This document shows positions 34,122 to 44,939 of a stretch of 64,000 nt of DNA, piece by piece (within the stretch, counting starts at the first letter, position 1; each line of letters begins with the position of its first letter). A program made the position numbers and the translations under genes. This stretch comes from Pseudogymnoascus destructans (lineage: Eukaryota; Ascomycota; Leotiomycetes; Thelebolales; Thelebolaceae): assembly GCF_001641265.1 (NCBI RefSeq), contig NW_020167525.1, forward strand, positions 722,501 to 786,500, in the 5' to 3' direction. Below the pieces are notes generated by a model. It did not search any database and was not told the DNA's origin. It saw nothing but the letters and a program-made list of their open reading frames with translations.

Positions 34122-35279
34122 GCAACGACTGTCAGTATGACAATTAGACCCTTAGCATTAGCAACTATAGACTATAGGCTATGGAATAGTATATAGGTAG
34201 AAAGGAAATCGGTTATGGATTATAGACAGGGAGCTTAGGGTTTACTAATGTAATAAACAACCGTAAAGGAAAACCCTACATACTAAGCCTAGGGTAGTAA
34301 GTGTACTGTAAAGGAGAACTCTACACGCTAAACCTAGGGTGGTAATAGGTAGGTTCTTAGCCAATCCTAAATTAAGCCAATTAACAGCTAATCATTTAGG
34401 CTTGGCATTTTATAATGTCATATATTGTTGTTTATGAAAGTTTAGTCAAGTAGAAGTTTGTAGAATTCTCTAGAAACATTTCATTTTCCCTGATCTTATC
34501 TTATCTTCTCCATTATCTTATCTTATCTTATCGCCTATGTAAAACCACCCCTAATTAGGTAGGCCTAATAAGGTATAGGGTTATAATCGTGATTATAATC
34601 ATGATTAGTCATGGTTATTCCGGATAACCATCTCCCCACGCCCAGCCCAAGTAAAATCCCATCCCGTTTCAAGAGAAAAAAAAAAAAAAAAAAAAAAAAA
34701 AACTGCTCATCGCGTTCGCGCCGACCGCTCATCGTGGCGTGCGGTGGTAAGGAAAACATTAAAAATATGGATAAATAAACCGCGTTTTGTTGATACATAT
34801 AAATCCCCGCCCAACTCATCCAGCGGTAAGTAAATAAGAGACGAAAATATATTGTTGGGTTGGTTTGCTTTATTCAAGCCGGCGGCGGTGTGCGTAAGTG
34901 CGACTGCTTCACGGCGCAAGGCTGGGCCGGCCCAGTAGAGTGAGATTAGAGTGAGAGTGAGAAGAGTGAGAGTGAGAGTGAGAATGGGCGGTGTAAGGCA
35001 GCTATTATTGCACCTTCTATTCCCCGCCATGGCGTAGTTTCGGGGCTGTTTCGCGCCAAGGATATGTGCATGGTGGGTGAAGATGGGGTGTGTGGTATTG
35101 GGCGTGGGTGGTTGAAGGATGAAGGATGGGGTGATGTGGATGCGGCCATCACATGGCCGCATCCACGTCGCATCCACGTCGCATCCCTGCCTTGTCGTCC
35201 TTGTCGCCTTGTCGTCCTTGTCGCCCAAGTCGTCCAAGTCAGTCATTGGTAGGTAGATTGTGCCTCGTCCAAGTCCTGC
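34122..35279. other. AT-rich old repeat, poly-A tract, no gene
   Basis: 34143-34620 is AT-rich with related CCTAGGGT- and TCTTATC-type repeats, probably an old element. A 27-base A run lies at 34676-34702. From 34720 on composition returns to normal, but I see no coding region. Confidence 0.4.
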
Positions 35280-35412
35280 CTCTCGGGGTCTGTCTAGGGG
35301 TCTGTCTCGGGGTCTGTCTCGGGGTCTGTCTGGGTTCTGTCTCGGTGTCTCCAGGTCCGTCTGGGGTCTGTCTCGGTGTCTCCAGTCCGTCTCCAGGTCT
35401 GTCGGCGGCAGT
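35280..35412. repeat. Minisatellite, GTCTGTCTCGGG-type unit
   Basis: A 12-bp unit (GTCTGTCTCGGG) is repeated about five times, then degenerates into TCTCGGTGTCTCCAGGTCC units. Confidence 0.75.
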
Positions 35413-35687
35413 GGTGTTTGTCATGTCAAGTTTGTTTGTCACGGGCGAGTCGAGGATAGTAGTTTGAAGAAACCGCCTTCGTTTGCCTGCTTCTCCTCTG
35501 GTGTCCGCGTCGCTGTGTGCTGTGCTGTGCTGTGCTGTGCTTTGTTGGAGAGTCGTGGGGTGACTACTTCGGCAGCGGCGGCAGGGGACGACTCGGTGGG
35601 GGACCTGGGCAGGGCGGGAGTTGCGATGGGCGGTGGTGACTGGGCATTGTGAGGGCGGAAATGATGGCGGTTGTTGTGGGTTGAGGG

Positions 35688-35750
35688 TGAGGTGAGGTGA
35701 GGTGAGGTGAGGTGAGGTGAGGTGAGGTGAGGTGAGGTGAGGTGAGGTGT
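35688..35750. repeat. (GTGAG)n microsatellite
   Basis: An uninterrupted 5-bp GTGAG array of about twelve units. Confidence 0.85.
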
Positions 35751-35919
35751 AATGTCTGGATATGAGAAAACTGGCAGGAGCGTCCCTTCTTGTACTTCTG
35801 GTGGTCTCACTGGGCTTTTCCGTCTCCTCTTGTTGCGCGTCGTTGTACCTGGCAGTAGTTGAGGAATGTATCACTTTGTGACGTAACTGTCAGTCTTTTC
35901 AGATATGAGGGCGGTGCGT

Positions 35920-36150
35920 CTCAAGATATACTCCCCTCCTCTCCCCTCCCCCCCTCCTTTATTGCACTGTATGCCGTACACTCTTTCCTCGTTCCTCGTT
36001 ACTTTTCCTCGTTCTTTTCCTCGTTCTTTTCCTCGTTCTTTTCCTCTTTCCTCTTCCTCTTTCCTCTTCCTCTTTCCCCTTCCTCTTTCCTCCTTCCTCT
36101 TTCCTCCTTCCTCCTTCCTCTCCCCACCCTCCTCTCCCCCCCCCCCCGCC
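35920..36150. repeat. Pyrimidine tract of TTCCTCGTTC and TTCCTCCTTC units
   Basis: This is strand-asymmetric polypyrimidine DNA with several 11-12-bp subrepeats (for example CTTTTCCTCGTT three times near 36001-36050). Such tracts can form triplex structures. No gene is present. Confidence 0.65.
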
Positions 36151-36324
36151 CATCCCGTCCCACGAGAAAAAAAAAAACTTCAAACAGCCCCCACAGACGG
36201 AGATGAGTACATTGTTCGCCGCAGTAGTGGTATACGAGTACTCGAGTACTTTCGTAGTTGACATGCTCTAAACTTGGCAAAGTAGGCTTCGTACTTTGCC
36301 TCGTCCACCTCCTTTAGCCGATAT

Positions 36325-36325
36325 T

Positions 36326-36362
<37 letters not shown>
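36325..36362. repeat. (AGGGAC)n array
   Basis: A 6-bp unit repeated about six times. It resembles but is not the TTAGGG telomere unit. Confidence 0.8.
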
Positions 36363-36409
36363 GTACCGGGGTGTTTGGAGTGCGATTCTCGCCGTCTATA
36401 GGATGTAAT

Positions 36410-36732
36410 ACAGAATACGTTACAGTTACAGTAATACAGTAATACAGATACAGTAATACAGAATACAGAATACAGAATACGTTACAGTAATACAGTAATA
36501 CAGAATACAGAATACAGAATACGGTTAGTAATACAGAATACAGAATACGATACAGAATACGGTTAGTAATACAGAATACAGAATACGATACAGTAATACA
36601 GAATACAGAATACAGAATACAGAATACAGAATACAGAATACAGAATACAGAATACAGAATACAGAATACAGAATACAGAATACAGAATACAGAATACAGA
36701 ATACAGAATACAGAATACAGAATACAGAATAC
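36410..36732. repeat. (AGAATAC)n satellite, 7-bp unit
   Basis: An irregular left part (ACAGTAATACAG, ACAGAATACG mixtures, 36410-36597) leads into a near-perfect 7-bp AGAATAC array of about 19-20 units (36598-36732). It creates a long spurious open frame on the minus strand. Confidence 0.85.
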
Positions 36733-36894
36733 ACGCATCGCATACTTGCCTGTTCTCACACGACTTCTCACACGACGAAATATCATGTCAAACCCCACCA
36801 GAAGCACGCGTACCTGTCGCAAACCCCGCCAAGGACAAAATCCAGTGTCTCTGTCCAGTGCACACCCGCCCAAACCCACCCCGCCCGCTGCACG

Positions 36895-37020
36895 ATTACC
36901 AGGGATGCGCACAATTAGCATGCGCACAATTACCAGGGATGCGCACAATTAGCATGCGCACAATTACCAGGGATGCGCACAATTAGCATGCGCACAATTA
37001 GCATGCGCACAATTATCAGG
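36895..37020. repeat. GCGCACAATTA-CCAGG/GCATG minisatellite
   Basis: Units of GCGCACAATTAGCAT and GCGCACAATTACCAGGGAT alternate about seven times. Confidence 0.75.
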
Positions 37021-37141
37021 CATGCGACGGGGTGAAGACGAGAGGAGGCAGAGGCCAAAAGTGCGGTGAGAGAAGAGTCACACGCGGGCACGGGGTTGAG
37101 CGAGTTTGCGCGTCCAAGTGGCCTCGGGCCTCCAAGAGAAC

Positions 37142-37194
37142 AGAACAGCCTGGTCTAGGGAGCTGCTGTGCAGCTCCCTAGACCAGGCTGTTCT
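37142..37194. repeat. Near-perfect palindrome, 25-bp arms, 3-bp loop
   Basis: The left arm AGAACAGCCTGGTCTAGGGA plus GCTGC is exactly complementary to the right arm, with TGT between. The GCTGGTCTAGGG motif also starts each unit of the 79-bp tandem repeat at 37722. Confidence 0.9.
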
Positions 37195-37446
37195 TGCATG
37201 CACTGTAATCTCACCTGCTGGTCCTCTGTTCTGCTACACCGACGGCGCGCGGTCTTGACCGATGCCTGTGTCGACAGGCAGTTTTGTTTAGCACAACTCA
37301 CTCAGTCCCGACAAAGGGGTCACGCTATACAACTCTGTTCTCCCCCCCCCGTCGTGCCAATTTACCCCAGCGCTGCCACGCTGGGAGGGTAGATTACACC
37401 CTTGGATGCGAGGCTGGGGATGCTATTTTCGGGGCGATAGAGCGTC

Positions 37447-37602
37447 GAGTATGAGTGTGTACGAGTATGACTATGTACCAGTATGACTATGTACGAGTAT
37501 GACTATGTACGAGTATGACTATGTACGAGTATGACTATGTACGAGTATGACTATGTACGAGTATGACTATGACCATGTACAGTATGACCATGTACGAGTA
37601 TG
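37447..37602. repeat. 16-bp minisatellite GAGTATGACTATGTAC
   Basis: About nine units, the inner ones identical, ending in CATGTAC variants. Confidence 0.85.
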
Positions 37603-37721
37603 TACACCGCTCATCCCCAGCGCTACGATTCAGCGCCTCACGGTTCGCTGACCCGACAGTTTGGCCGACAGCCGGGCGACGAGGCTGCGAATTTCAAGTC
37701 TCCTTTCAGTGTCGTGGCGCC

Positions 37722-37945
37722 GACGAGGCTGGTCTAGGGTTAATTTACTGTAATTTACTATGCATATGCACCTCCAATCTCCCCCGTACCTCCTGACGCC
37801 GACGAGGCTGGTCTAGGGTTAATTTACTGTAATTTACTACGCATATGCACCTCCAATCTCCCCGTACCTCCTGACGCCGACGAGGCTGGTCTAGGGTTAA
37901 TTTACTGTACTTTACTATGCACCTCCAATCTCCCCGTACCTCCTG
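37722..37945. repeat. Tandem repeat, three units of about 79, 78 and 69 bp
   Basis: Each unit starts GACGAGGCTGGTCTAGGGTT and ends GTACCTCCTGACGCC. The third lacks about 9 bp (GCATATGCA part). AATTTACTGTAATTTACT inside is itself a short direct repeat. Confidence 0.85.
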
Positions 37946-38081
37946 GCGCTCGCCCTGCCTTTGTCTCGACCGGCCTGGACAAACACGAAGGCGAATCTCG
38001 AATGAAGGAGACCACACACAACAGGCCACGTCTCATCCAGGGCTGTCCGTCCTTTCCAATAGACCCCCCAGACATCGGACT

Positions 38082-38160
38082 CGCCGGACTCACCGGACTC
38101 ACCGGACTCACCGGACGCTCACCAGACTCACCGGACTCACCCGACTCACCCGACACACCC
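38082..38160. repeat. 9-bp minisatellite ACTCACCGG
   Basis: About eight units with ACTCACCCG variants at the right end. Confidence 0.75.
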
Positions 38161-39268
38161 GCCTGTCCCTAACCCACTCTCTAATCTCCCGCACCGAGGC
38201 GGATTACTGGCGCGCTACGCAAACAAAGTGATGGGGTAGTGGTAGTGGGGCGTGGACCCCCCCCACATCGCGCTCACGGTTTTCCCTCCCCCTTCTCTTC
38301 CCCCCTTCTCTTCCCCCTTTTCTTCCCCCTTCTCTTCCCCCTTTTCTGGGGGCTTCCAGAAGGGCGGGGCGCCCGGCAGTGGTCGCCGTTGCGGAGGTGT
38401 GAGTTGGATGCACCCCTCTATATCGGTCCATCCATCACCAGATCAGAAGTGGGCAGTGCGTGGTGCATGACTCGCGCGGTGCAGCTGCTTGTTGGATGCG
38501 GTGATGAGCCGTGCAGCACGGTAGTTGATGGGCTGAGATGCAATGCGCTGCTCTGAGAGTGTGGGGTAGGAGGTGAGGCATCCTCCTCGCACTTTAGTGG
38601 TTGCTTCTCCACGCATTGGGTTGTGTTGGGTTGCTTGAAATGAGGATTCGTGAGCGTCCACGTACGATTAGCACGCGTCGTGGGGCCTGTGCTGTGAAGT
38701 CTCGTTGTCTCTCAAGGATGTTCGACTATATCGATGGAAGACAGCGGGAAGGTAATGAGGCCGTTGTAACGGATTGAGAGGAGCTTCCAACATGTCCTTT
38801 TGATGGAGGTTGGAATTTCCAATCAACAGACTCAACCCTACCCTAACTATGGGATTCCCCGTTTGTCGCCAGTCATTCATTACATGCTCGGGCAACAAAG
38901 TAAGGAGCTGATACGAGTATATAGCTGGGGTTACGATTACTCTCATGCTCTTGCATTGTCTTCCATAGTTACACACGAATATAATGCGGCCGTTATATCC
39001 AGTATACCTGCTCAAACCAACCTCTACCCCTTTCTCAGGTATCCAACCTCCCCTCTTCAGGGGTCATACGCTCTCTACCGCATACCCGCAAGCCATCCTA
39101 ACCTCCTGGACCAGCTTGGCTCCAGCAAACTCCCCAGGGCGCCCAGCAACCCGGCCACAGTCCTGTCGCGGAAGCCGCCCTTTCGCCAGGACACCCGACC
39201 AAGCAGATAGGATGGCAGAGCACCTGCTGAGAGCAGAGCGCAAGAAAACCACCCGGCCCGCAGAACAC
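38161..39268. other. No gene supported; left flank of pogo element
   Basis: It contains a pyrimidine tract near 38280-38345 (CTTCTCTTCCCCC units). The rest has only short unrelated frames. 39090-39230 is GC-richer and could be an eroded gene, but no domain is recognisable. Confidence 0.35.
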
Positions 39269-39270
39269 TA

Positions 39271-40796
39271 CTCGGTGGTTTGTCCACCTACGAGCGAAGC
39301 GAGTAGGTGGCGAAAGCGAGTTGGGTATGCGAAAGCGAGTTTGGGTATGCATGATATACATATATATGATAGATAACTACCTGAACAATACAAAATTAAC
39401 AGAGCTATTTTCACCATCTAAACTTTGTACCGACTCATTCTCATCTTCGTCGTCGCTACTCTTGTATGCCTTATACTGTAAGACCACTACAAGCGACTTC
39501 AAACCATTTGCTTTACGGTCTGCAACACGCTTACGCTCTGCTTTGCCAAAGCCCAGCTTCTCTCCACCCTGACTGTATGGTCTTTACAGTCAATGACCGG
39601 TTGCGAATATACGGTAGATCAGAGAGGAATGTTGGAAGTTTATACTCGTAATCAAAACTCCGGACTGCTTTATCAAGAGCCTTTTGATGGAAGTGCTGGC
39701 ACTGTTGGAAAACTTCAACATCAAGCGGCTGAAGCAGATGTGTTGTATGAGGTGGAAGCGCACATGGAATAACATTGTATTCTTCTGCTATTGTGATAAA
39801 CTGCCCAGTTTTATGTGAATCGTGACCGTCAACTATCAATAGTCGAGTCTCATTACATGATGAGTACGCTGCTGAATGTTGAATAAAGTGGTGTAGATAT
39901 TGAATTCCAACCGCATCATTCGTATATCCACTGTCATTAACGATTACAAGAGTGTCAGGCTCAAGATTATCATACCATGATACACTCAGGAAGTGCATAT
40001 CCTTCAGCATTTATAGCTTCGATGACAGTAACAGAGAGTCGATTATCAGGATTATTTACAATCCACTTTGTACGTTAGTATTGAACTCTTTAGAATAGAG
40101 TACTCCGACTGGTACAATTACATCTGTAGACCGATAGCATCCAATCATGTAACCTGTCTCATCAAAGTTCCAGAGATTGCATGGCTTGATATTATATTTT
40201 GTAATAATCGCATTATACTTCATAAAGAAGCCCTCGAAATTTGACCGATTCTGGGCTTGCTTTCGCAGAGTATTTAATGCCTTTGTACGAATAGAGTGGA
40301 ATTCAGGGTGGGCTTTAAGGAACTGTTGAAGCCAGCGTCGAGAGGGCAGCTCTTTGCCTGGTCGCAAGTCTGCGACAGCTTGTAGTAGCGTACTCCGATT
40401 TGCAGGAATACTACGCTCGAGTTGGTCATGTATAAATTGGCAAATTGGCAAATTGCAGCATCTTGTGCAGGAGTCAATACTCGGTTTCGTCGTAGAGTTT
40501 CGTACTTAATGTCGAATTTTGTAGCGACCCAGGAGATTGTATGGGCTTGTGGAGGCTTTAAAAAGAACTGCACGGCTTCTGCAATGCGAGATTTATATTC
40601 AGAATCATGGGTTGGAGGCATATTGGTAGTATTGTTCATGAATTGGTAGTATTGTTCATGAATTGGTAGTATTGTTCATGAATTGGTAGTATTGAAGTGA
40701 ATCCATGAGGCGACGTGGCATACTCAAACTTGCTTTCGCATACCCAACTCGCTTTCGCCACCTACTCGCTTCGCTCGTAGGTGGACAACCACCGAG
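39271..40796. mobile_element. Pogo/Fot1-like DNA transposon with 78-bp TIRs, TSD TA
   Basis: The left end CTCGGTGGTTTGTCCACC and the reverse complement of the right end agree over about 78 bp, with one indel and two mismatches. TA is present on both sides (39269-39270 and 40797-40798). Each TIR contains its own CCACCTAC..GTAGGTGG hairpin. Total length is 1526 bp. Confidence 0.9.
39377..40639 (-). pseudogene. Pogo/Fot1-like transposase (DDE), frameshifted
   Basis: The N-terminus has a helix-turn-helix and CENPB-like region (SWVATKFDIKYETLRRNRV; LPSRRWLQQFLKAHPEFHS). The catalytic core keeps WNFDETGYMIG (first Asp), LLIVDGHDSHKTGQF (second Asp) and LPPHTTHLLQPLDVEVFQ. An 8-bp tandem duplication of TTTGCCAA near 40440-40456 shifts the frame; removing one copy gives a continuous AICQFIHDQLE. 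Further shifts lie near 40075 and 39995. The start codes for a small MNNTTN repeat, reflecting a 20-bp tandem repeat at 40620-40690. Confidence 0.85.
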
Positions 40797-40959
40797 TAAT
40801 GTCTGCCGATCCTGGAGGAAGCCTGCCTTCGTCACAGAACCGTTATGCCCACATGCTGTGGCATGTCCAGGCGCCAGCGGTTCCCAGGCAAGGCAACTTG
40901 AGAACACCCGCCGTATCTGCCATATATCGATCTTTCAGACTCTCGGAATATCCTCATCT

Positions 40960-41781
40960 TCAAGTAGCTTCCCCCGCCGGATTCTGCGTCGAAGCAATCC
41001 ACTCCTCCATTACCTCCCTCCCACCCCCCGCATCCTTAACCGCCGTCTTCGTAACAATCAGACACAACACCCTTCCATAAATCCCATATCCATCATACTC
41101 ACTCCGCATAGCCATTTTCTTCTCATCCTGCTCCTCTTCCTCCGCTCCCCCCAGTGGTGCCGCTGACCGTGCACGCTTGGTCGGCGGGGCATCAGCATCG
41201 GAGTCTGAGGCGGAGGCGTCAGAGGCGTTGGAGTCGGCTACGACGAGGGTATCTGCGTCTTCGGCAGGGCGTGTGCGTTTGGAGTGGCGGGTTGGCGGGG
41301 GGTGGTTTGTGGATTCGGCGGTGGAGGGCGCGGGGGGGACGTCTTGGATTACGACGTCGTCGCTCTCCTCTCTCGGGAGGGGCGCGGGGGAATCGGGGTT
41401 TGTATCATCCCCTTTTCGTTCTGGTTCACGAAAAATCTTCCGTCTCTTGAGAACCGTATGCCTTGTACTCGTCTGGGTGAGGAAGACCGAGACTTCAAAC
41501 CCATCTACAATGCACCCATTAGCCCCATCCAACCCCCTTCAATTAAAAGAAACGAAACCTCACATACCACCAGAAACAACATCCTTAACCCCCCTCCCCC
41601 TCGCCTTCACCCTCTCATTCTCCTCCCTCAACTTCGGCAGGATTAGCGGCCGCACAGCAGCCAGCACGCGCGTGAGCAGCGAGCGCGTCGAGAGCAGCCA
41701 CGCGCCGGGGGGGGAGGGGTAGATGCGTACTTCGAGGACGGAGGAGGGGGTTATGCGGAGGTAGCGGCGGAGGGGGGCCAT
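40960..41781 (-). CDS. Conserved fungal protein of unknown function
   Basis: Two exons, 41781-41568 and 41504-40960, with a 63-bp intron (GTATGT..TAG), give 252 residues. The start MAPLRRYLRITPSSVLEVRI and the junction segment DVVSGDGFEVSVFLT look like a family I believe is widespread in Pezizomycotina, without a known role. The N-terminal half is globular. The middle is acidic and Ser/Pro-rich with a basic KRTRPAEDAD-type and TKRARS patch, suggesting a nuclear protein. The C-terminus contains MRSEYDGYGIYGRVLCLIVT and a final EEWIAST. The pogo element ends only about 160 bp from its stop. Confidence 0.65.
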
Positions 41782-42377
41782 GGTTGCGGGATGGTTGTGG
41801 GTGATGGGCGTTCTGTTGATGACTGTGAAGCTCGAGGGAGCATGAATATCTCGTCGGCCGAGTGGTGTTGGGCGGCACCTTGGGGGGTGGATTTGCATGT
41901 GGGATGTTTTGGGAGATAGTTTCAGCCTTGCCGATTACGATTAGATAAGCTGTGGCTGGCCGAAAGCTGTTTTTGGAACTGTGACGAGGACCGAGGTACG
42001 TTTTTGGCCCTGTCGGACAATTTTTTTAAATTCTCCGAGAATGGAGGGTTCTTTTATGAGTTATTTTGCCACAACGGACTCCGACTCGATTCATTCTCCC
42101 CTCTCACATGCACTAAATTACTACAAACTTTTACTTTTTAAATAAGTACCGGAGGATATCAGGAAGGAAACAAACCGGGTGAGGTCATAGGGGTCCCGTC
42201 TAACTCCGGTTGCTTTTCGTAAGACGTACGGGTCACAAGTGAGTTGCATATATGGAAACTAAACTTATATATTTCTAATTCCTTTAAGAAAGGCCTTGTC
42301 TTTGTACTATACAGAGTGTCTGCCCGCTATATGCGAAAGTGTTCATTGCGATATAAAATCATAGCATCTGAGCCGTC
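41782..42377. other. Divergent promoter region
   Basis: It separates the minus-strand conserved protein and the plus-strand NADH dehydrogenase, so it should hold both promoters. It is AT-rich in the middle. I see no specific site to defend. Confidence 0.4.
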
Positions 42378-44365
42378 ATGACGTCGTCGCTTGGCCTTGC
42401 TACCAGACGAGCCCAGCCTCAACTCACTCGTGTGACGAGGCTGGAAGAACAGCTTCGAAGGAGTATATCAACCATTGAATTGGATAGACAAAAAGGAGGT
42501 ATGTTTCATTCCTCCCCGTTGAATTACCAGACCCTAACCAGCAACAGACAGAGAACGTGTCGTGATTCTTGGCTCTGGGTAACCCTCCCCAATCCAAGAT
42601 ATCATCCAATGTATATACTAATCCCCCTCCCCCAGCTGGGCCGGCTTCAACCTCTCCCGCAAGCTAGACAAGAAAAAGTACCAACCCGTCGTTATCTCTC
42701 CCCGCCCCTACTTCGCCTTCACCCCCCTCCTCGCATCCACCGCCGTCGGCACCCTCGAGTTCCGCACCGCCATCGAGTCCGTCCGCGCCCGCGTCACAGA
42801 CACAGAGTATTACCAAGGATGGGCGGACGACGTCAGCTTCGCCGACAAGCGTATCACTGTCGAGGTCAATGCGATGATGACGCAGTCCACGGCGCCGATT
42901 CAGACGGCGGATGAGGCGTCTGCGCCAGGAACCAAGAAGGGCAAGAGGTTCGACCTGGATTATGATAAGTTGGTCGTTGCGGTGGGGTGTTACTCGCAGA
43001 CTTTCGGGACGCCGGGTGTGAGAGAGAATGCCTTCTTCCTGAAGGATGTGGGCGATGCGAGGAAGATCAGGAAGAGGATTTTGGATTGTATGCATTTACC
43101 ACATGACCCCTGATGCCATACTAACCATCCCAGGTTTCGAAGAAGCATCCCTCCCCTCAACACCCGAGAAAGTGAAGCGGCAACTCCTAAACTTTGGCGT
43201 CGTCGGCGGAGGCCGTGGGTCCCCCCATTTCCAACCCCTAGATCACAACTAACCCCCTCACCAGCCACCGGCGTCGAATTCTCCGCTGAGCTCTTCGACC
43301 TCTGCAACGACGACCTCCGCAAACTCTACCCCTCCCTCATCCAACACGCCCGCATCAGCATCTACGACGTCGCTCCTAGCATCCTCTCCATGTTCGACAA
43401 GCGGCTCGCCGACTACGCAACCAACCATTTCCGCCGCGACGGGATTGCGATCAAGACTTCGCACCATATCAGGGATTTGCGTCCTGGACTCCCTGGTGCG
43501 GAGGAGGAGGATGGGAGTTCGGGGTTTACGTTGACGACGGAGGAGGATGGGGAGGTGGGGGTGGGGATGTGTGTCTGGTCTACTGGTGCGTGGGCCCCTC
43601 GATTTATAGGTATGGATACAAGCTAACAACGACAGGACTGATGATGAACCCCTTTATCCAAAAGGCGCTCAACGATGTACACAGCTACCCCAGCGCCTCT
43701 ATCACCCCTCCTCCTTCTTCCTCATCATCCTCCTCCTCTCCCTCTCCCGCGCCAGAAACCCTCAACTGGCATCTCGCGCGCGATCCCAAATCCGGTGGTC
43801 TGCTAGTCGACTCACATTTCCGCGTCCAGCTCAACGGCTCCTCCCCCTCCTCACCCACCTCAACCAACACCCCCACCCCCACCACCCCACCCAAACCAGC
43901 AACAATGCTAAACGTCTTCGCCCTCGGCGACGTCGCGGTCCCACAGTCCGGCCCCCTCCCCGCCACAGCACAGGTAGCGAACCAATCCGCGCTCTGGCTC
44001 GCGCGGCGGCTTAATGCGGGGGATATAGGGAGGGGAGGCGGGTTCACGTATAGGAATTTGGGGGTTATGACGTATTTGGGTAACTGGAAGGCGATTATGC
44101 AGACGGGGGCGAATAGTGAGGTTACGGGGTATGTATTCTACTCGACTCTGGGGTGGGTGTGTGATCGGTGTATGCTGACGAGATTGCAGGTTTGCGGCGT
44201 GGTTGGTGTGGAGGGGGGCGTATTTGACTCGGACGATCAGTTGGAGAAATAAGTTGTTGATCCCGATTTATTGGTAAGTTCCCCGTGGTCAGGTGTGGAG
44301 GACGTTTCTAACTGTTGGGTAGGCTCATTAATTGGGCTTTTGGCCGCGATATTGGCAGGTTCTGA
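42378..44365 (+). CDS. Alternative (type II) NADH:ubiquinone oxidoreductase
   Basis: This is a mitochondrial rotenone-insensitive NADH dehydrogenase (NDE/NDI type) that passes electrons from NADH to ubiquinone without proton pumping. Eight exons fit: 42378-42498, 42548-42578, 42636-43087, 43134-43214, 43265-43585, 43636-44128, 44190-44273 and 44323-44365, giving 541 residues. The N-terminus is Arg-rich and acidic-poor, fitting a mitochondrial targeting signal. The first Rossmann motif VVILGSGWAGF is split by an intron. The second, FGVVGGGPTGVEFSAEL, lies across the exon 4/5 junction. The FAD-binding NVFALGDVA is present. A Ser-rich loop (PPPSSSSSSSSPSP) and a Thr/Pro-rich loop are lineage-specific insertions. 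The C-terminal membrane anchor is LVWRGAYLTRTISWRNKLL then NWAFGRDIGRF. Part of exon 7 is duplicated downstream. Confidence 0.9.
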
Positions 44366-44479
44366 TGAACTCTTGTGGGCTGTCTGTTATACATATAACA
44401 AGAGCATATGTCGAGTCTGAGGATACAAACCGACACTCGCCTCTGTACACCACTCGATGTGCGAGAGGACGTGGCCGCT

Positions 44480-44564
44480 GGCGTATTTGACTCGGACGAT
44501 CAGTTGGAGAAATAAGTTGTTGATCCCGATTTATTGGTAATTTCCCCGTGGTCAGGTGTGGACG
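44480..44564 (+). repeat. Duplicated piece of NADH dehydrogenase exon 7 and intron
   Basis: About 85 bp nearly identical to 44217-44301, covering the end of exon 7, the splice donor (GTAAGT here changed to GTAATT) and the intron start. It lies 263 bp downstream in direct orientation, outside the gene. Confidence 0.85.
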
Positions 44565-44694
44565 AGTATGGACCATACGAGCTGTCATCATCCAAGGCAG
44601 TTAAAAAGCGAGATAGATAGTAATCGTACCAGAATGCAAGTTTATTTTTGTGCTTCTAGTTAGACGCTGACTATTATCACTCTGTTGAAATTTC

Positions 44695-44850
44695 AAGGCC
44701 ATGGCAGCCGGAATATTCAAAATATCTCACGAAAACCGCCTAATGCACGCACCGAAAGAGTCTAAGCCGCTCAAGGCCATGGCAGCCGGAATATTCAAAA
44801 TATCTCACGAAAACCGCCTACTGCACGCACCGAAAGAGTCTAAGCCGCCT
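44695..44850. repeat. Two tandem 78-bp units
   Basis: The unit begins AAGGCCATGGCAGCCGGAAT and ends GTCTAAGCCGCTC. The two copies differ at one or two positions. As 78 is divisible by three it leaves an open frame, but no family is recognised. Confidence 0.85.
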
Positions 44851-44939
44851 CACACAATGCCAACTATACCAATCACTTCCCATATCATCATGCAAACTAA
44901 AGAAAAATGGCCGATATCCAATAACAGTCACCCACCCCC

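Larger units (their letters stand above)
44366..44939. other. Intergenic region with two local duplications
   Basis: This is convergent intergenic space between the NADH dehydrogenase and NPT1. It holds the duplicated exon fragment (44480-44564) and the 78-bp tandem repeat (44695-44850), listed separately. Confidence 0.6.

Noticed and set aside
34676..34702. Poly-A tail of a LINE element
   Set aside because: No reverse transcriptase, endonuclease or target duplication was seen upstream; it may be a simple A run.
35239..35874. 211-codon minus-strand frame
   Set aside because: It translates two tandem arrays (TSPHL and RQTP repeats); composition is explained by the minisatellites.
36268..36948. 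226-codon open frame on the minus strand
   Set aside because: It is created by the 7-bp AGAATAC array, which lacks stops in this frame; the protein would be a CILYSVF-type repeat with no start context or domain.
37447..37602. CRISPR-like array
   Set aside because: Repeats are contiguous without unique spacers, and the genome is eukaryotic; it is a minisatellite.
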